64,000 bases of DNA, taken from contig NZ_SRXX01000003.1 of assembly GCF_004804315.1 (NCBI RefSeq), forward strand, positions 248,001 to 312,000. Reading direction: 5' to 3'. How positions within the stretch are numbered: position 1 is the stretch's first letter; the number at the start of each line of letters is the position of its first letter. The notes under the pieces were generated by a model. That model did no database searches and was not told the DNA's origin. It saw nothing but the letters and a program-made list of their open reading frames with translations. Shown here one piece after another: positions 18,591-27,681 of the stretch. The stretch is from Flagellimonas onchidii (GTDB lineage: Bacteria > Bacteroidota > Bacteroidia > Flavobacteriales > Flavobacteriaceae). The position numbers and the translations under genes are program-made.

Positions 18591-19592
18591 TTAATCTTTT
18601 ACTAAAATGTTAAAACTCTTTACTTGATTTACGAAATGTGACCAGACAATGGATCTTGTGGAATAGTATTTTTGCAAAAAATTAGCTTTTTCCCTTTTTC
18701 CGTAAATTTTTCTAAAATTAGCATAAAAACTTAGATGTGCCCTTAGAATTGCAAAGCAATGGGTGAATTTTAATTGAAAAATAAAACGAAGGCCTGCAAT
18801 ACCATCCAATAGCAATCGTAAAAGTATGATGGTAAACGCTCTTTTACTAGGAAGATTCTTGGTGATTGAATAAAGGGAGTTTCGAAAATTGAGAAAGGTT
18901 TTTTTTGGGTCCATGTTTTTTAAGGTCGACCCTCCTAAATGAAATACATGGGTTTCGCCAACATAAAAGACCTTATGACCCAAATTTTTAGCTCTCCAGC
19001 ACAAATCGATTTCTTCTTGATGCGCAAAATAATCCTCATCAAAACCATTTAGGGCTTTGAATACCTCACTTTTAATAAACATACAGGCTCCTGTTGCCCA
19101 AAACACTTCCTTGATGTCATTATATTGCCCTTGATCCTTTTCCAAAGCCTGAAAAATACGCCCTCTACAAAAGGGATATCCGAGCATATCAATAAAACCG
19201 CCTGCCGCGCCAGCATATTCAAAGTATTCTTTTCGATTCAAGTCAAGAATCTTAGGTTGAAGAATGGCTACTTCGGGAATGTTATTAAAAGTCTCCAAAA
19301 CAGGGGTAAGCCAATTAGAGGTAACTTCCACATCTGAATTCAATAAACAGAAAATATCGGCGTCTATGCTTTTTAAACCGTCGTTATATCCCTTTGCAAA
19401 ACCACCGTTGGAAGAATTCTTAACGACGCCTACATTAGGATAATTATTCTTCAAAAATGAAATAGAATCATCTGTACTGGCATTGTCCACAACGTAAACA
19501 TTCGCTCCTTCAGAATTGGCAATAACAGATGGAAGGAATCTTTCTAGCAAGTTCCTGCCGTTCCAGTTTAATATGACGATGGCAACGTTCAA
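18591..19592 (-). CDS. Family 2 glycosyltransferase (rhamnosyltransferase-like)
   Basis: 333 residues. The GT-A nucleotide-sugar fold begins at once (VAIVILNWNG), with VVDNAST, a metal-binding NSDVEV motif, ATGACMFI and EEIDLCWRAKNLGHKVFYV, all typical of rhamnosyl/GT2 enzymes acting in cell-surface glycan assembly. No transmembrane segment precedes the catalytic domain; a weakly hydrophobic helix is present near residue 260. The start is TTG at 19590-19592, giving the conserved MNVAIVILNWNG. It is 12 nt downstream of the HsdR_N-like gene and likely co-transcribed. The acceptor is unknown. Confidence 0.93.
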   Translation of the reverse strand: MNVAIVILNWNGRNLLERFLPSVIANSEGANVYVVDNASTDDSISFLKNNYPNVGVVKNSSNGGFAKGYNDGLKSIDADIFCLLNSDVEVTSNWLTPVLETFNNIPEVAILQPKILDLNRKEYFEYAGAAGGFIDMLGYPFCRGRIFQALEKDQGQYNDIKEVFWATGACMFIKSEVFKALNGFDEDYFAHQEEIDLCWRAKNLGHKVFYVGETHVFHLGGSTLKNMDPKKTFLNFRNSLYSITKNLPSKRAFTIILLRLLLDGIAGLRFIFQLKFTHCFAILRAHLSFYANFRKIYGKREKANFLQKYYSTRSIVWSHFVNQVKSFNILVKD

Positions 19593-19604
19593 AACGGCAG
19601 CAAA

Positions 19605-20051
19605 TTAACGGCTAAAATCAGGAATTTCCTTCAAAAACACATATTTTTCACGTTTAAAATCCATTTTGCAGTAATAGTGTTCCATTCCGTTGGTAACCAT
19701 GAGGTGATTAGATTTTAAAGTATAATTGTACTGAGCTATTTGATTAAAGGTAGATTGATTAATCTTTATGTCGGGAGCTTTGCATTCCACTAAAACCTCA
19801 ATACTACCATTTGGTTTAAAGACTACGATATCGTATCGTTTTTTTAAATTGTTTACAGTCAATTGTTTTTCTACATTGAGAAGACTTTGCGGATACTTCT
19901 TTGTAAAAATTAAAAAATGAAGCACATGTTGCCGAACCCATTCTTCTGGTTGTAGCAACACAAATTTTTTGCGTACGATGTCAAAAATATGGATGCTATT
20001 TTCGCTATTTTTGATTCTAAACGTATACTTTGGAAAGTTCAATGGCTGCAT
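19605..20051 (-). CDS. Small HsdR N-terminal-type (PD-(D/E)xK nuclease-like) protein
   Basis: 148 residues matching the 'type I restriction enzyme R protein N-terminal' family. The PD-(D/E)xK signature is visible: Asp74 in RYDIVV and Glu89-x-Lys91 in LVECKAP. Only the nuclease-like domain is present; there is no translocase, and no HsdM or HsdS nearby, so this is not a restriction system. The start is only 26 nt from the divergent holA start, a pairing I recall from other flavobacterial genomes, which suggests a role near replication or repair. It is followed by the GT2 gene 12 nt later. Confidence 0.85.
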   Translation of the reverse strand: MQPLNFPKYTFRIKNSENSIHIFDIVRKKFVLLQPEEWVRQHVLHFLIFTKKYPQSLLNVEKQLTVNNLKKRYDIVVFKPNGSIEVLVECKAPDIKINQSTFNQIAQYNYTLKSNHLMVTNGMEHYYCKMDFKREKYVFLKEIPDFSR

Positions 20052-20077
20052 TGGACAAATTTGATGATTTTTTCTGA

Positions 20078-21079
20078 ATGGACAGGATTAAAGAAATAGT
20101 AGAAAATATAAACCAGGGCACGCCTAAACCTGTTTATTTTTTAATGGGGGATGAACCTTATTATATTGACAAAATTTCACAGTATGTAGCTGACCATGTA
20201 TTGGCTGAGGAAGAAAGAGGGTTTAATCAAATGGTATTGTATGGAAAGGATACCAGTGTAGATGAAGTAGTTTCGAACGCCAAGAGATTTCCAATGATGG
20301 CAGAACATCAGGTGGTTATTGTAAAGGAGGCTCAACACCTATCCCGAACTATTGAAAATTTGGTGCCATATGTTGAAAATCCGCAACCATCAACCATATT
20401 AGTGCTTTGTTACAAATACAAAAAGCTGGACAAGCGAAAAAAACTGTATAAGGCCATTCAAAAAAAGGGAGAGCTTTTTGAAAGTAAAAAGTTATATGAA
20501 AATCAAGTTTCTGAATGGATTAGAAGGACATTAAGCGGGAAAAAATATAAAATCTCTCCTAAGGCCAGTATATTGTTGGTAGAATTTTTAGGTACTGACT
20601 TGAGTAAAATCAACAATGAACTGGATAAGCTGACCTTAATTATTCCGGAAGGAACCGAGATTACACCAGAGTTGATTGAACAGCATATCGGTATTAGCAA
20701 AGACTTTAACAATTTTGAGCTTAAAAAAGCTATTGGGGAGAAAAATATGCAAAAGGTGACCCGTATAATAGATTACTTCGCCCAGAATCCAAAAGACAAT
20801 CCTTTTGTGGTCACCATTTCTTTGTTGAGCACTTTTTTTACACAACTTTTACAATATCATGGTCTTAAAGATCATTCACCGAACAATGTGTCAAAAGTAT
20901 TGGGAATCAACCCATATTTTGTGAATGAGTTCACAACTGCAGCGAAAAACTATCCCATGAAACAGGTCAGTGGAATTGTTTCGGGATTAAGGCAACTCGA
21001 CCTAAAAAGCAAAGGTGTAAACGCCAATGGTATTTCTCAGGCAGATTTGCTAAAAGAATTGCTTGTTCAGGTAGACTAA
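20078..21079 (+). CDS. holA: DNA polymerase III subunit delta
   Basis: 333 residues matching HolA, the clamp-loader wrench that opens the beta ring. Seen features: VYFLMGDEPYYIDKI at the start, ERGFNQMVLYG, the MMAEHQVVIVKEAQ strand, EFLGTDLSKINNELDKL, DFNNFELKKAIGEKN and the C-terminal helical collar. As in the family, there is no Walker A. Its stop directly abuts the stop of the convergent DoxX gene. Promoter signals must overlap the neighbouring divergent gene because only 26 nt separate the starts. Confidence 0.94.
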   Translation: MDRIKEIVENINQGTPKPVYFLMGDEPYYIDKISQYVADHVLAEEERGFNQMVLYGKDTSVDEVVSNAKRFPMMAEHQVVIVKEAQHLSRTIENLVPYVENPQPSTILVLCYKYKKLDKRKKLYKAIQKKGELFESKKLYENQVSEWIRRTLSGKKYKISPKASILLVEFLGTDLSKINNELDKLTLIIPEGTEITPELIEQHIGISKDFNNFELKKAIGEKNMQKVTRIIDYFAQNPKDNPFVVTISLLSTFFTQLLQYHGLKDHSPNNVSKVLGINPYFVNEFTTAAKNYPMKQVSGIVSGLRQLDLKSKGVNANGISQADLLKELLVQVD

Positions 21080-21094
21080 TTATTTTTTGTCTAC
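21071..21094. terminator. Hairpin enclosing both stop codons of holA and doxX-like gene
   Basis: GTAGAC at 21071-21076 pairs with GTCTAC at 21089-21094. The 12-nt loop contains the TAA of holA and the TAA (minus strand) of the DoxX gene back to back. Only a 6-bp stem, with no clear T tail beyond it. Confidence 0.4.
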
Positions 21095-21457
21095 ACTATA
21101 TTTTCCAGGTCCCAACAAATAAATTACTACAAAAACGACAAAGTAAAGTATTGGAAGTTCTTTGTCTCCCAAAGAATCGGAAGCATGAAAAATAAAAGCG
21201 GCTACAAACATTGTAATGGCAGCTGGTATTGCCGCCCACCTTGTTTTAAACCCAATAATTATTAGTAGGGGACATATGAATTCACCCACTACGGTTAAAA
21301 ATAGCGAGGGAGCCTGTCCGATGCCTATCGGATTTAAAAACTCAGTATCACCACTAATAAGTTTTTGAAGTTTAGGGTAGCCATGGGTCATTAAAAGTGC
21401 GGATGGGACTATACGAAGAAGTGCTAGACCTAGATGTACCAAAAGATTGTTTTTCAT
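21080..21457 (-). CDS. DoxX family membrane protein
   Basis: 125 residues, four predicted membrane segments (about 8-24, 45-65, 70-88, 100-118). The DoxX pattern is present: LALLRIVPSALLMTHGYPKLQKL, PSLFLTVVGEFICPLLIIIGFKTRWAAIPAAITMFVAAF. DoxX proteins are small quinone- or redox-linked membrane proteins of varied roles. ATG at 21455-21457 is chosen over the adjacent in-frame GTG. A short GC stem (CACGGG / CCCGTG) lies directly upstream, overlapping the start region. Confidence 0.92.
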   Translation of the reverse strand: MKNNLLVHLGLALLRIVPSALLMTHGYPKLQKLISGDTEFLNPIGIGQAPSLFLTVVGEFICPLLIIIGFKTRWAAIPAAITMFVAAFIFHASDSLGDKELPILYFVVFVVIYLLGPGKYSVDKK

Positions 21458-21559
21458 CACGGGGGATTTTTAATTTCCCGTGAATGTATAAATAAAGTCT
21501 GAATTTGAGAGTCCCTATTCGATTAAAAGCAGGGGTAAGGAAAAGATTTCACTAAAAAT

Positions 21560-23971
21560 TTACCTTAGGTTAGGGTAGGCACTTGGATTTACCTCATTCA
21601 TAATTTCGTAAACTTTTTCGAAGATATCCTCAGCGTTGGGTTTAGAGAAATAATCACCATCGGAGGCGTATGCCGGCCTATGTTCCTTTGAGGTCAGGGT
21701 TTGCGGAGCGCTGTCCAGATATTTATATCCTCCTTGCTTTTCCAGTATTTCCTGTATCAAATAGGCAGAGCATCCACCAGGAACATCTTCATCAATAATA
21801 AGTAGTCTATTTGTTTTTTTAAGGCTCTCTACCACTTGGTGATCTAAATCAAAAGGTAATAGCGATTGCGCATCAATAACTTCGACGTCAATTCCAACTT
21901 CTTGGAGTTCTGAAGCCACTTTTTCTACAATCCTCAAAGTAGAACCGTATGAAAGCAAGGTAATATCGGAGCCTTCTTTCATTACCTCAACCTTTCCAAT
22001 TGGTGTGCAGAATTCACCCAAATTGGTAGGTTTCTTTTCTTTTAAACGATATCCATTCAGACTCTCAATAATAATTGCTGGTTCGTCACTTTTCATAAGT
22101 GTGTTGTAGAAACCTGCTGCTTGGGTCATATTTCGTGGGACAAGTATGTACATTCCACGAAGCAGATGAATGAGTCCTCCCATTGGAGATCCAGAATGCC
22201 AAATGCCCTCTAAGCGGTGACCACGGGTTCTAACAATAAGCGGTGCCTTTTGTTTGCCTACGGTACGATATAGTAATGAGGCCAAATCATCACTTAAAGT
22301 CTGGATTCCATAGAGAATGTAATCTAAATACTGTATTTCTGCGATGGGCCTTAATCCTCTTAGTGCAAGGCCAATACCTTGTCCAATAATTGTTGTTTCT
22401 CTAATACCTGTGTCTGCAATGCGCAGTTCACCATATTTTTTTTGAAGGCCCTCAAGCCCTTGGTTAACATCTCCAATACTGCCTGTATCTTCGCCGAATA
22501 CTAGTGCTTCCGGATATTTTTCGAATAGGGCATCAAAATTATCTCTAATAATGATTCTGCCATCCACCATTTCATCCTCATCTGGATATTGAGGCGCAAG
22601 AAGCTTGACGTTGGTAGCCTTATCTTCAAGCTCATTGTAAAGATGTGAGCTGTATTTGGGCTGAACGCTGCTTAAGAAATTGTCTATCCATTGTTGAAGC
22701 GCAAGTTTTTCCTTTGATGATTCACCCAAAAGATAACGTAATGCCTTTCTGGACATAGAGGCTAAATCTTTTTTTAACGGCTCTTCAATCGCAATAAGGT
22801 CGTTTTTTACTTTTGTGATAAAATTACGGTTTAGACTTTGGTTTGCAACATTGCCCAAAAGCTTAACTAGTTGTCTTTTTGCATCCAAATGGGGCTTTAG
22901 GAATTCTGACCATGCTTCTTTCTTGGCAGCCCTGATTTTGTGCTTTATTTCCCTTTCTAGGCTCTTAAGTTCTTCTTCTGTGGAAATGTTATTTTCAAGA
23001 ATCCACTCTCGAAACCTTTTGTTGCAGTCGTTTTCGCGTTCCCATTCCAATCGTTCTTGGGATTTGTAGCGCTCATGTGAACCGGATGTAGAATGTCCTT
23101 GAGGTTGAGTGAGCTCGGTAACATGAATCAGGACAGGAATGTGGTTTTCCCTCGCCACGTCCGAGGCATTTTCAAAAGCGTGTATAAGCCCTGTATAGTC
23201 CCATCCTTTGACCTTTAGGATTTCAAAACCTTCATGGTTTTCATCACGTTGCAGTCCTTTCAAAGCTTCAGAAATGTCCCCTTTTGTGGTATGGAATTCA
23301 GATGGTACAGAAATCCCATAATCATCATCCCATATGCAAATTACCATTGGAACCTGCATTACACCAGCGGCATTCATGGTTTCAAAGAAATGCCCTTCAC
23401 TTGTGCTTGCATTACCGATAGTGCCCCAAGCAACTTCATTTCCGTCTTTGGAAAAATTGGTTTGGTCTATTTCCTTTAAGCTACGATATATTTTTGATGC
23501 TTGTGCCAAACCAAGAAGCCTAGGCATTTGCCCAGCCGTGCATGATATGTCGGCACTGCTATTTTTTTGTTTGGTCAAATCTTTCCAAGTACCGTCTTCA
23601 TTCAAACTATGTGTTACAAAATGACCTCCCATTTGTCTCCCAGCACTCATGGGTTCTTTTTCAAGGTCAGTTGTGGCATAAAGACCGTGGAAAAATTCTT
23701 TAGGGTTTAAATAGCCCAAAGACATCATAAATGTCTGGTCTCGGTAGTATCCACTTCTAAAATCTCCATCCTGAAATGCCCGCGCCATGGCCAATTGGGG
23801 TAATTCCTTGCCATCGCCAAAAATTCCAAACTTAGCTTTTCCTGAAAGTACCTCCCGTCTTCCCAAAAGGCTACATTCCCGACTGGTGACCGCAACTTTA
23901 TAATCCTCAAGAATTTGCAATTGAAAATCATCGAAGGAAATGTCATTGCTTGTCTTTGGGTTGGGTTTCAT
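21560..23971 (-). CDS. Fused alpha/beta thiamine-dependent 2-oxoacid dehydrogenase E1
   Basis: 803 residues. The N-terminal ~400 are the E1 alpha module (GNASTSEGHFFETMNAAG is the thiamine-binding region, and DDDYGISVP follows). The C-terminal ~360 are E1 beta (FGEDTGSIGDVNQGLEGLQKKYG, GIRETTIIGQGIGLAL, IIIESLNGYRLKE and LLIIDEDVPGG). Such fusions are typical for Bacteroidota and serve branched-chain 2-oxoacid (or pyruvate) oxidation with separate E2 and E3 subunits, which are not in this window. It is intact and normal in length. The flanking genes (DoxX, M1-like) are more than 100 nt away. Confidence 0.93.
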   Translation of the reverse strand: MKPNPKTSNDISFDDFQLQILEDYKVAVTSRECSLLGRREVLSGKAKFGIFGDGKELPQLAMARAFQDGDFRSGYYRDQTFMMSLGYLNPKEFFHGLYATTDLEKEPMSAGRQMGGHFVTHSLNEDGTWKDLTKQKNSSADISCTAGQMPRLLGLAQASKIYRSLKEIDQTNFSKDGNEVAWGTIGNASTSEGHFFETMNAAGVMQVPMVICIWDDDYGISVPSEFHTTKGDISEALKGLQRDENHEGFEILKVKGWDYTGLIHAFENASDVARENHIPVLIHVTELTQPQGHSTSGSHERYKSQERLEWERENDCNKRFREWILENNISTEEELKSLEREIKHKIRAAKKEAWSEFLKPHLDAKRQLVKLLGNVANQSLNRNFITKVKNDLIAIEEPLKKDLASMSRKALRYLLGESSKEKLALQQWIDNFLSSVQPKYSSHLYNELEDKATNVKLLAPQYPDEDEMVDGRIIIRDNFDALFEKYPEALVFGEDTGSIGDVNQGLEGLQKKYGELRIADTGIRETTIIGQGIGLALRGLRPIAEIQYLDYILYGIQTLSDDLASLLYRTVGKQKAPLIVRTRGHRLEGIWHSGSPMGGLIHLLRGMYILVPRNMTQAAGFYNTLMKSDEPAIIIESLNGYRLKEKKPTNLGEFCTPIGKVEVMKEGSDITLLSYGSTLRIVEKVASELQEVGIDVEVIDAQSLLPFDLDHQVVESLKKTNRLLIIDEDVPGGCSAYLIQEILEKQGGYKYLDSAPQTLTSKEHRPAYASDGDYFSKPNAEDIFEKVYEIMNEVNPSAYPNLR

Positions 23972-24129
23972 AGGTTATGAAGGATTTTTTGCAAAAATAC
24001 TAAAACACATCCGTATTGGCAATAACGTAGAGTGTTAATAATGTGATAATATATCAATAAAATGAATGATTCAAAATAAATTTTTCAATCATTGTGTTTT
24101 TATCGAAGTATTTTTTGTGAATATGATAA

Positions 24130-26967
24130 TTAAAACCATTTTCGTGTAAATAGCCCTATTAGCGTTTTAGGACTAATGGTCACTACAAACCTGATACGTT
24201 CTCCATAATCTTTATCCGCAATTTCCCATCCCAGATTGGAATATACCGGAAAGTAAAGCTCGAAATAATCAGTGACTAAGTTTAAGCGAATACCGGAGTC
24301 GTACACAAATCGGGCATTTTCCCCTTTGTTTTTTATGTAGCCCATATCTCCATATGCTTCAATCCATTTCCAAATATTGGTACTTACGTTTGTTGTGGCT
24401 ATCCAATCGTTGGCAAAGGGGTTTTTCAGTTTAGACTTGAATCCCCCTTCAGCAATAATGATTTGTTGACTGTAAATTCCTGAATTCTCAGACCGTCCTA
24501 AATAGTTTAAATCGAACAGATAATCTGTTGGGCGGTCAAGAGCAAAACTGAAAAAGTCAGAATCCGTTTTGTTTCTCAAAAATTTACCAGCATAAAAACG
24601 CACATTTACCTGTCTATTGCTTTGAAACAGTTTTCTGTACTCCAATTCAAATGCGAGTTTGGTGAATTGACTGGAGTGTTGGGCATCCAAAAGCCATGAC
24701 GAATAATTGAGGATATTATTGTCTACATCTCTAAACCTGACATTGAAAACACTGTAGTCAGGATCGGTATCAATTTGGTCCGCTATGGCATCATCAATGT
24801 TTCTAAAAACGTTTCTGTAACGGAAAAGTAGTGATTGTCTTCGGTTGGACAGTAGATTATCTGGTCGCCAGCCAAAACTTACGGCAGGGGTAAGGGTGGT
24901 AAAACGCGAGTTGACCTGAAAATGGGAAGTGGACCCAGAAAATGAATAGTTGGAAACATATAATCCACTTTTACCATGGTATTTCCGATACCTTAGACTG
25001 GCCTTTCCAACCAGGGTTTTTTCCAAGAAAGAATAAGTAGGGGCAAGATCATATTGGAATGGTCTTTCCAAAAAGGTTTTATTGTATATTCTAAGCCCCG
25101 GAGTAATCCCGTCATATACATTGAAGTTGGCAATGGGCACATAAAAAACTTGATTGTAATAGGGATCTTCCGTGTCCTTGAAAAATTGGAACTTCAACTT
25201 TTTATTACTTGAAAAGAAACCGTTGAGCGTTTTCCAGTTGTCTCGCTGATTGAACTCTGGAATTTTTTGATCATAGTTGAGCACAAGACGGTCAGCTCCA
25301 TTTCTAGGAATGGTAAAAACCTTTGAGGTATCTATACCCGTAAACCAATCTTTGGAAACCACTGAATCCTTTTTTAGTCCAAAAACTGAAATAGGAACTT
25401 TTGTTTTCCTCTTGTTTTTAAGTGTAAAGGTTATGGAATCTTCGGTTTTTTTAACATTTTTGATTTTGTAATCGATTTTTTTTCGGGTAGAAACATATTC
25501 TTCAAAAAACCAATCAATATCCTTGTCCGAAAATCGTTCTATCGCCTTTCTGAAATCGGCTGCCTTCACATTTGGATCTAGGTTATGTTCTTTATAAAAG
25601 GATGTAATACTGCTATCAATTTTCTTTTGACCCAAATATTCTGATAAATAGGCCATTCCCAAACCAGCTTTATAACCATTTGCTATTTTTTGGTTGAACC
25701 AGATAAGTGAATCATTAGGAGTGGTGAGCGCTTGATCGGTATTTTTTCGGGCAGAAAACATGCTCATTAAAGCATACTGTTCGTTGAAGTCCATTTGGGC
25801 CAAATGAAACCCTCTGAATCCCCATATTCTAGAAAGCTTACCAACCAACTTTTGTTGTGGGTAGTACTCTTCCACAAATTTTATCATAAGGTAATTGGCT
25901 ATGGCATCGCTTACCCAGCGTTCTTTTCTTGGATCTAAGAGCAGGGTTTCACTTAAAAAGCTATGTAGAGCTGTTTTTAGAAACTTCATTTCAAATTGAA
26001 ACTGGGCTTCGTAAGGTCTTATAAATGAAGGAAGTTGATTTACACCATATAGCGGGGATTTTGAATAGTCGATTTCACTCACCAATAAGTTGGCATATGG
26101 AAAACTTCCAAGGTTTTCATTTAGAAAATTGGCGACCCTATTAATAGAAATACCTTGAGAGTTATTATCATACTTGTTGGAATCTAAATCAGTGACGACG
26201 GTCATTGATTCAGTAACATGCTTTGTAAAAAGATCACTAGGACTTAAAATGATCTCACAATTTTTGCGTCCAACACCTTGAAGTTTCGCATACTGTCCCC
26301 CTGGAAAAGAGGTACTTCCTCGTTCATCAAAATTTGTAGCTAGAAAAAGACCTTTCGGATACTTAAAATCTATGGTTGTGTCAGCTATATCCGTATACAA
26401 GTCATCAAGATTCATATTATTATACAGCTTCCAACCTTGATTATAAATTGCTGGGGTCAAATACCAATTTTGTAGATAATATCCGCCTCTAGGGTTATAA
26501 CCGTATGCGGTAAATTTTTCGTGGGGCAATTTTACAGTATAGGTCAAAAAGAGTTTTACCGACTCTTTAGGCTTTAAAGTTTTGTTGAGTTTTACACGAA
26601 CAATATCTTTGTTGCCTTCATATTTCCATTGCAATCCAGTGTACTCTTCGTCCACAACGCTCATAATGTTTGTGAACCCTCTTTCTTTGTCTTTTGCAAG
26701 ATGGAGACTACGTTTGAATTCTTCACCGAAACGCTTGGCCATAGCTGTGTTCTTGTTGGCATAAGCGTGGGTCCAATCGTTGAAATATATTACGGAAAGG
26801 CCACTATTTGAACTATTTACGTAGGTGAATTTTTGGGTAATATGAATTTCCTTGCTAATACCGTCAAGTGTAGCAGTTATCTCATTTTGATGCTGCCCTA
26901 CGGAAGAAAGGCAGTACAAGTAGCAAAAAACAGCTATGATGATATGTGAGGGTGAGCCTTTGTCCAA
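24130..26967 (-). CDS. Catalytically dead M1-like protein with predicted outer-membrane barrel
   Basis: 945 residues; signal peptide ~8-25. Residues 28-~560 follow the M1 aminopeptidase plan (YNQGWKLYNN, NQLPSFIRPYE), but the active site is missing: where M1 has HExxH this has H335-S-F-L-S, and where M1 has W-x-HEG it has WVSDA (Asp354). There is also no GAMEN. From ~580 on it is rich in alternating beta strands and ends IGLFTRKWF, with the terminal aromatic Phe typical of outer-membrane barrels. I recall homologues in other flavobacteria with the same loss. The start must be TTG: an in-frame stop lies 27 nt upstream and no ATG occurs before residue ~76. It is 14 nt after the LOG-type gene. 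Confidence 0.82.
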   Translation of the reverse strand: MDKGSPSHIIIAVFCYLYCLSSVGQHQNEITATLDGISKEIHITQKFTYVNSSNSGLSVIYFNDWTHAYANKNTAMAKRFGEEFKRSLHLAKDKERGFTNIMSVVDEEYTGLQWKYEGNKDIVRVKLNKTLKPKESVKLFLTYTVKLPHEKFTAYGYNPRGGYYLQNWYLTPAIYNQGWKLYNNMNLDDLYTDIADTTIDFKYPKGLFLATNFDERGSTSFPGGQYAKLQGVGRKNCEIILSPSDLFTKHVTESMTVVTDLDSNKYDNNSQGISINRVANFLNENLGSFPYANLLVSEIDYSKSPLYGVNQLPSFIRPYEAQFQFEMKFLKTALHSFLSETLLLDPRKERWVSDAIANYLMIKFVEEYYPQQKLVGKLSRIWGFRGFHLAQMDFNEQYALMSMFSARKNTDQALTTPNDSLIWFNQKIANGYKAGLGMAYLSEYLGQKKIDSSITSFYKEHNLDPNVKAADFRKAIERFSDKDIDWFFEEYVSTRKKIDYKIKNVKKTEDSITFTLKNKRKTKVPISVFGLKKDSVVSKDWFTGIDTSKVFTIPRNGADRLVLNYDQKIPEFNQRDNWKTLNGFFSSNKKLKFQFFKDTEDPYYNQVFYVPIANFNVYDGITPGLRIYNKTFLERPFQYDLAPTYSFLEKTLVGKASLRYRKYHGKSGLYVSNYSFSGSTSHFQVNSRFTTLTPAVSFGWRPDNLLSNRRQSLLFRYRNVFRNIDDAIADQIDTDPDYSVFNVRFRDVDNNILNYSSWLLDAQHSSQFTKLAFELEYRKLFQSNRQVNVRFYAGKFLRNKTDSDFFSFALDRPTDYLFDLNYLGRSENSGIYSQQIIIAEGGFKSKLKNPFANDWIATTNVSTNIWKWIEAYGDMGYIKNKGENARFVYDSGIRLNLVTDYFELYFPVYSNLGWEIADKDYGERIRFVVTISPKTLIGLFTRKWF

Positions 26968-26981
26968 AGGAAAATTGTTGC

Positions 26982-27668
26982 TTAAAAGTTAGGACTAAGA
27001 TTCCGTCCTTTGTAAAAGGCATCTATAATTTGAACTACTTCGTCCTCAGTATCAACGATTTTGATAAGATCCAAATCTGTAGGACTTATATTACCTGCTT
27101 CTAGCATCGTACTTTTTATCCATTCAAAAAGCCCTCCCCAGAACTCGGTTCCCACTAAAACGATTGGGAATTTATGAATCTTATTGGTTTGGATCAAGGT
27201 AATGGCTTCAAACAGTTCATCAAGAGTGCCAAACCCACCGGGCATTACAACGAATCCTTGCGAATATTTCACAAACATTACTTTTCGGACAAAGAAATAA
27301 TCAAAATCCAAGCTTTTATCAGGATCAATATATGGATTGTCATGTTGTTCAAAAGGGAGGTCTATATTTAGTCCTACCGACGTCCCTCCGGCCAAATTTG
27401 CCCCTTTATTACCAGCTTCCATGATTCCAGGGCCTCCTCCCGTGATGATTCCATATCCTGCTTCGGCCACGCTTTCGGCCACTTTGACCGAAAGTTCGTA
27501 ATAGGGCTCCCCAGGTTTGGTACGTGCTGACCCAAAAATAGAAACACAGGGGCCAATGGCGCTCATTTTCTCAAACCCATTGACAAATTCCCCCATAATT
27601 TTGAATATGGCCCATGAATCATTGGTTTTTATCTCGTTCCACCCTTTATGATGTTGTTCTTTTCTCAT
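26982..27668 (-). CDS. LOG-family cytokinin riboside 5'-monophosphate phosphoribohydrolase-like
   Basis: 228 residues from the ATG at 27666-27668. Using the longer in-frame start would overlap uvrA, so MRKEQHHKG is preferred. The TIGR00730/LOG Rossmann fold is clear: VSIFGSART, the GGGPGIMEAGNKGA motif and the nucleotide-hydrolysing PGGFGTLDE motif. Plant LOG releases cytokinin base from the nucleotide; many bacterial members hydrolyse AMP-like nucleotides. It lies 13 nt after uvrA and 14 nt before the dead M1-like gene, so it is in their transcript. Confidence 0.92.
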   Translation of the reverse strand: MRKEQHHKGWNEIKTNDSWAIFKIMGEFVNGFEKMSAIGPCVSIFGSARTKPGEPYYELSVKVAESVAEAGYGIITGGGPGIMEAGNKGANLAGGTSVGLNIDLPFEQHDNPYIDPDKSLDFDYFFVRKVMFVKYSQGFVVMPGGFGTLDELFEAITLIQTNKIHKFPIVLVGTEFWGGLFEWIKSTMLEAGNISPTDLDLIKIVDTEDEVVQIIDAFYKGRNLSPNF

Positions 27669-27681
27669 GTTACTGCATTTA

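Noticed and set aside
19605..20051. A type I restriction-modification system
   Set aside because: Only an HsdR N-terminal-like domain is present; HsdM, HsdS and the translocase are missing.
24130..26967. An active M1 aminopeptidase
   Set aside because: The HExxH and the third zinc ligand are replaced (HSFLS, SDA), and the GAMEN-type exopeptidase motif is missing.
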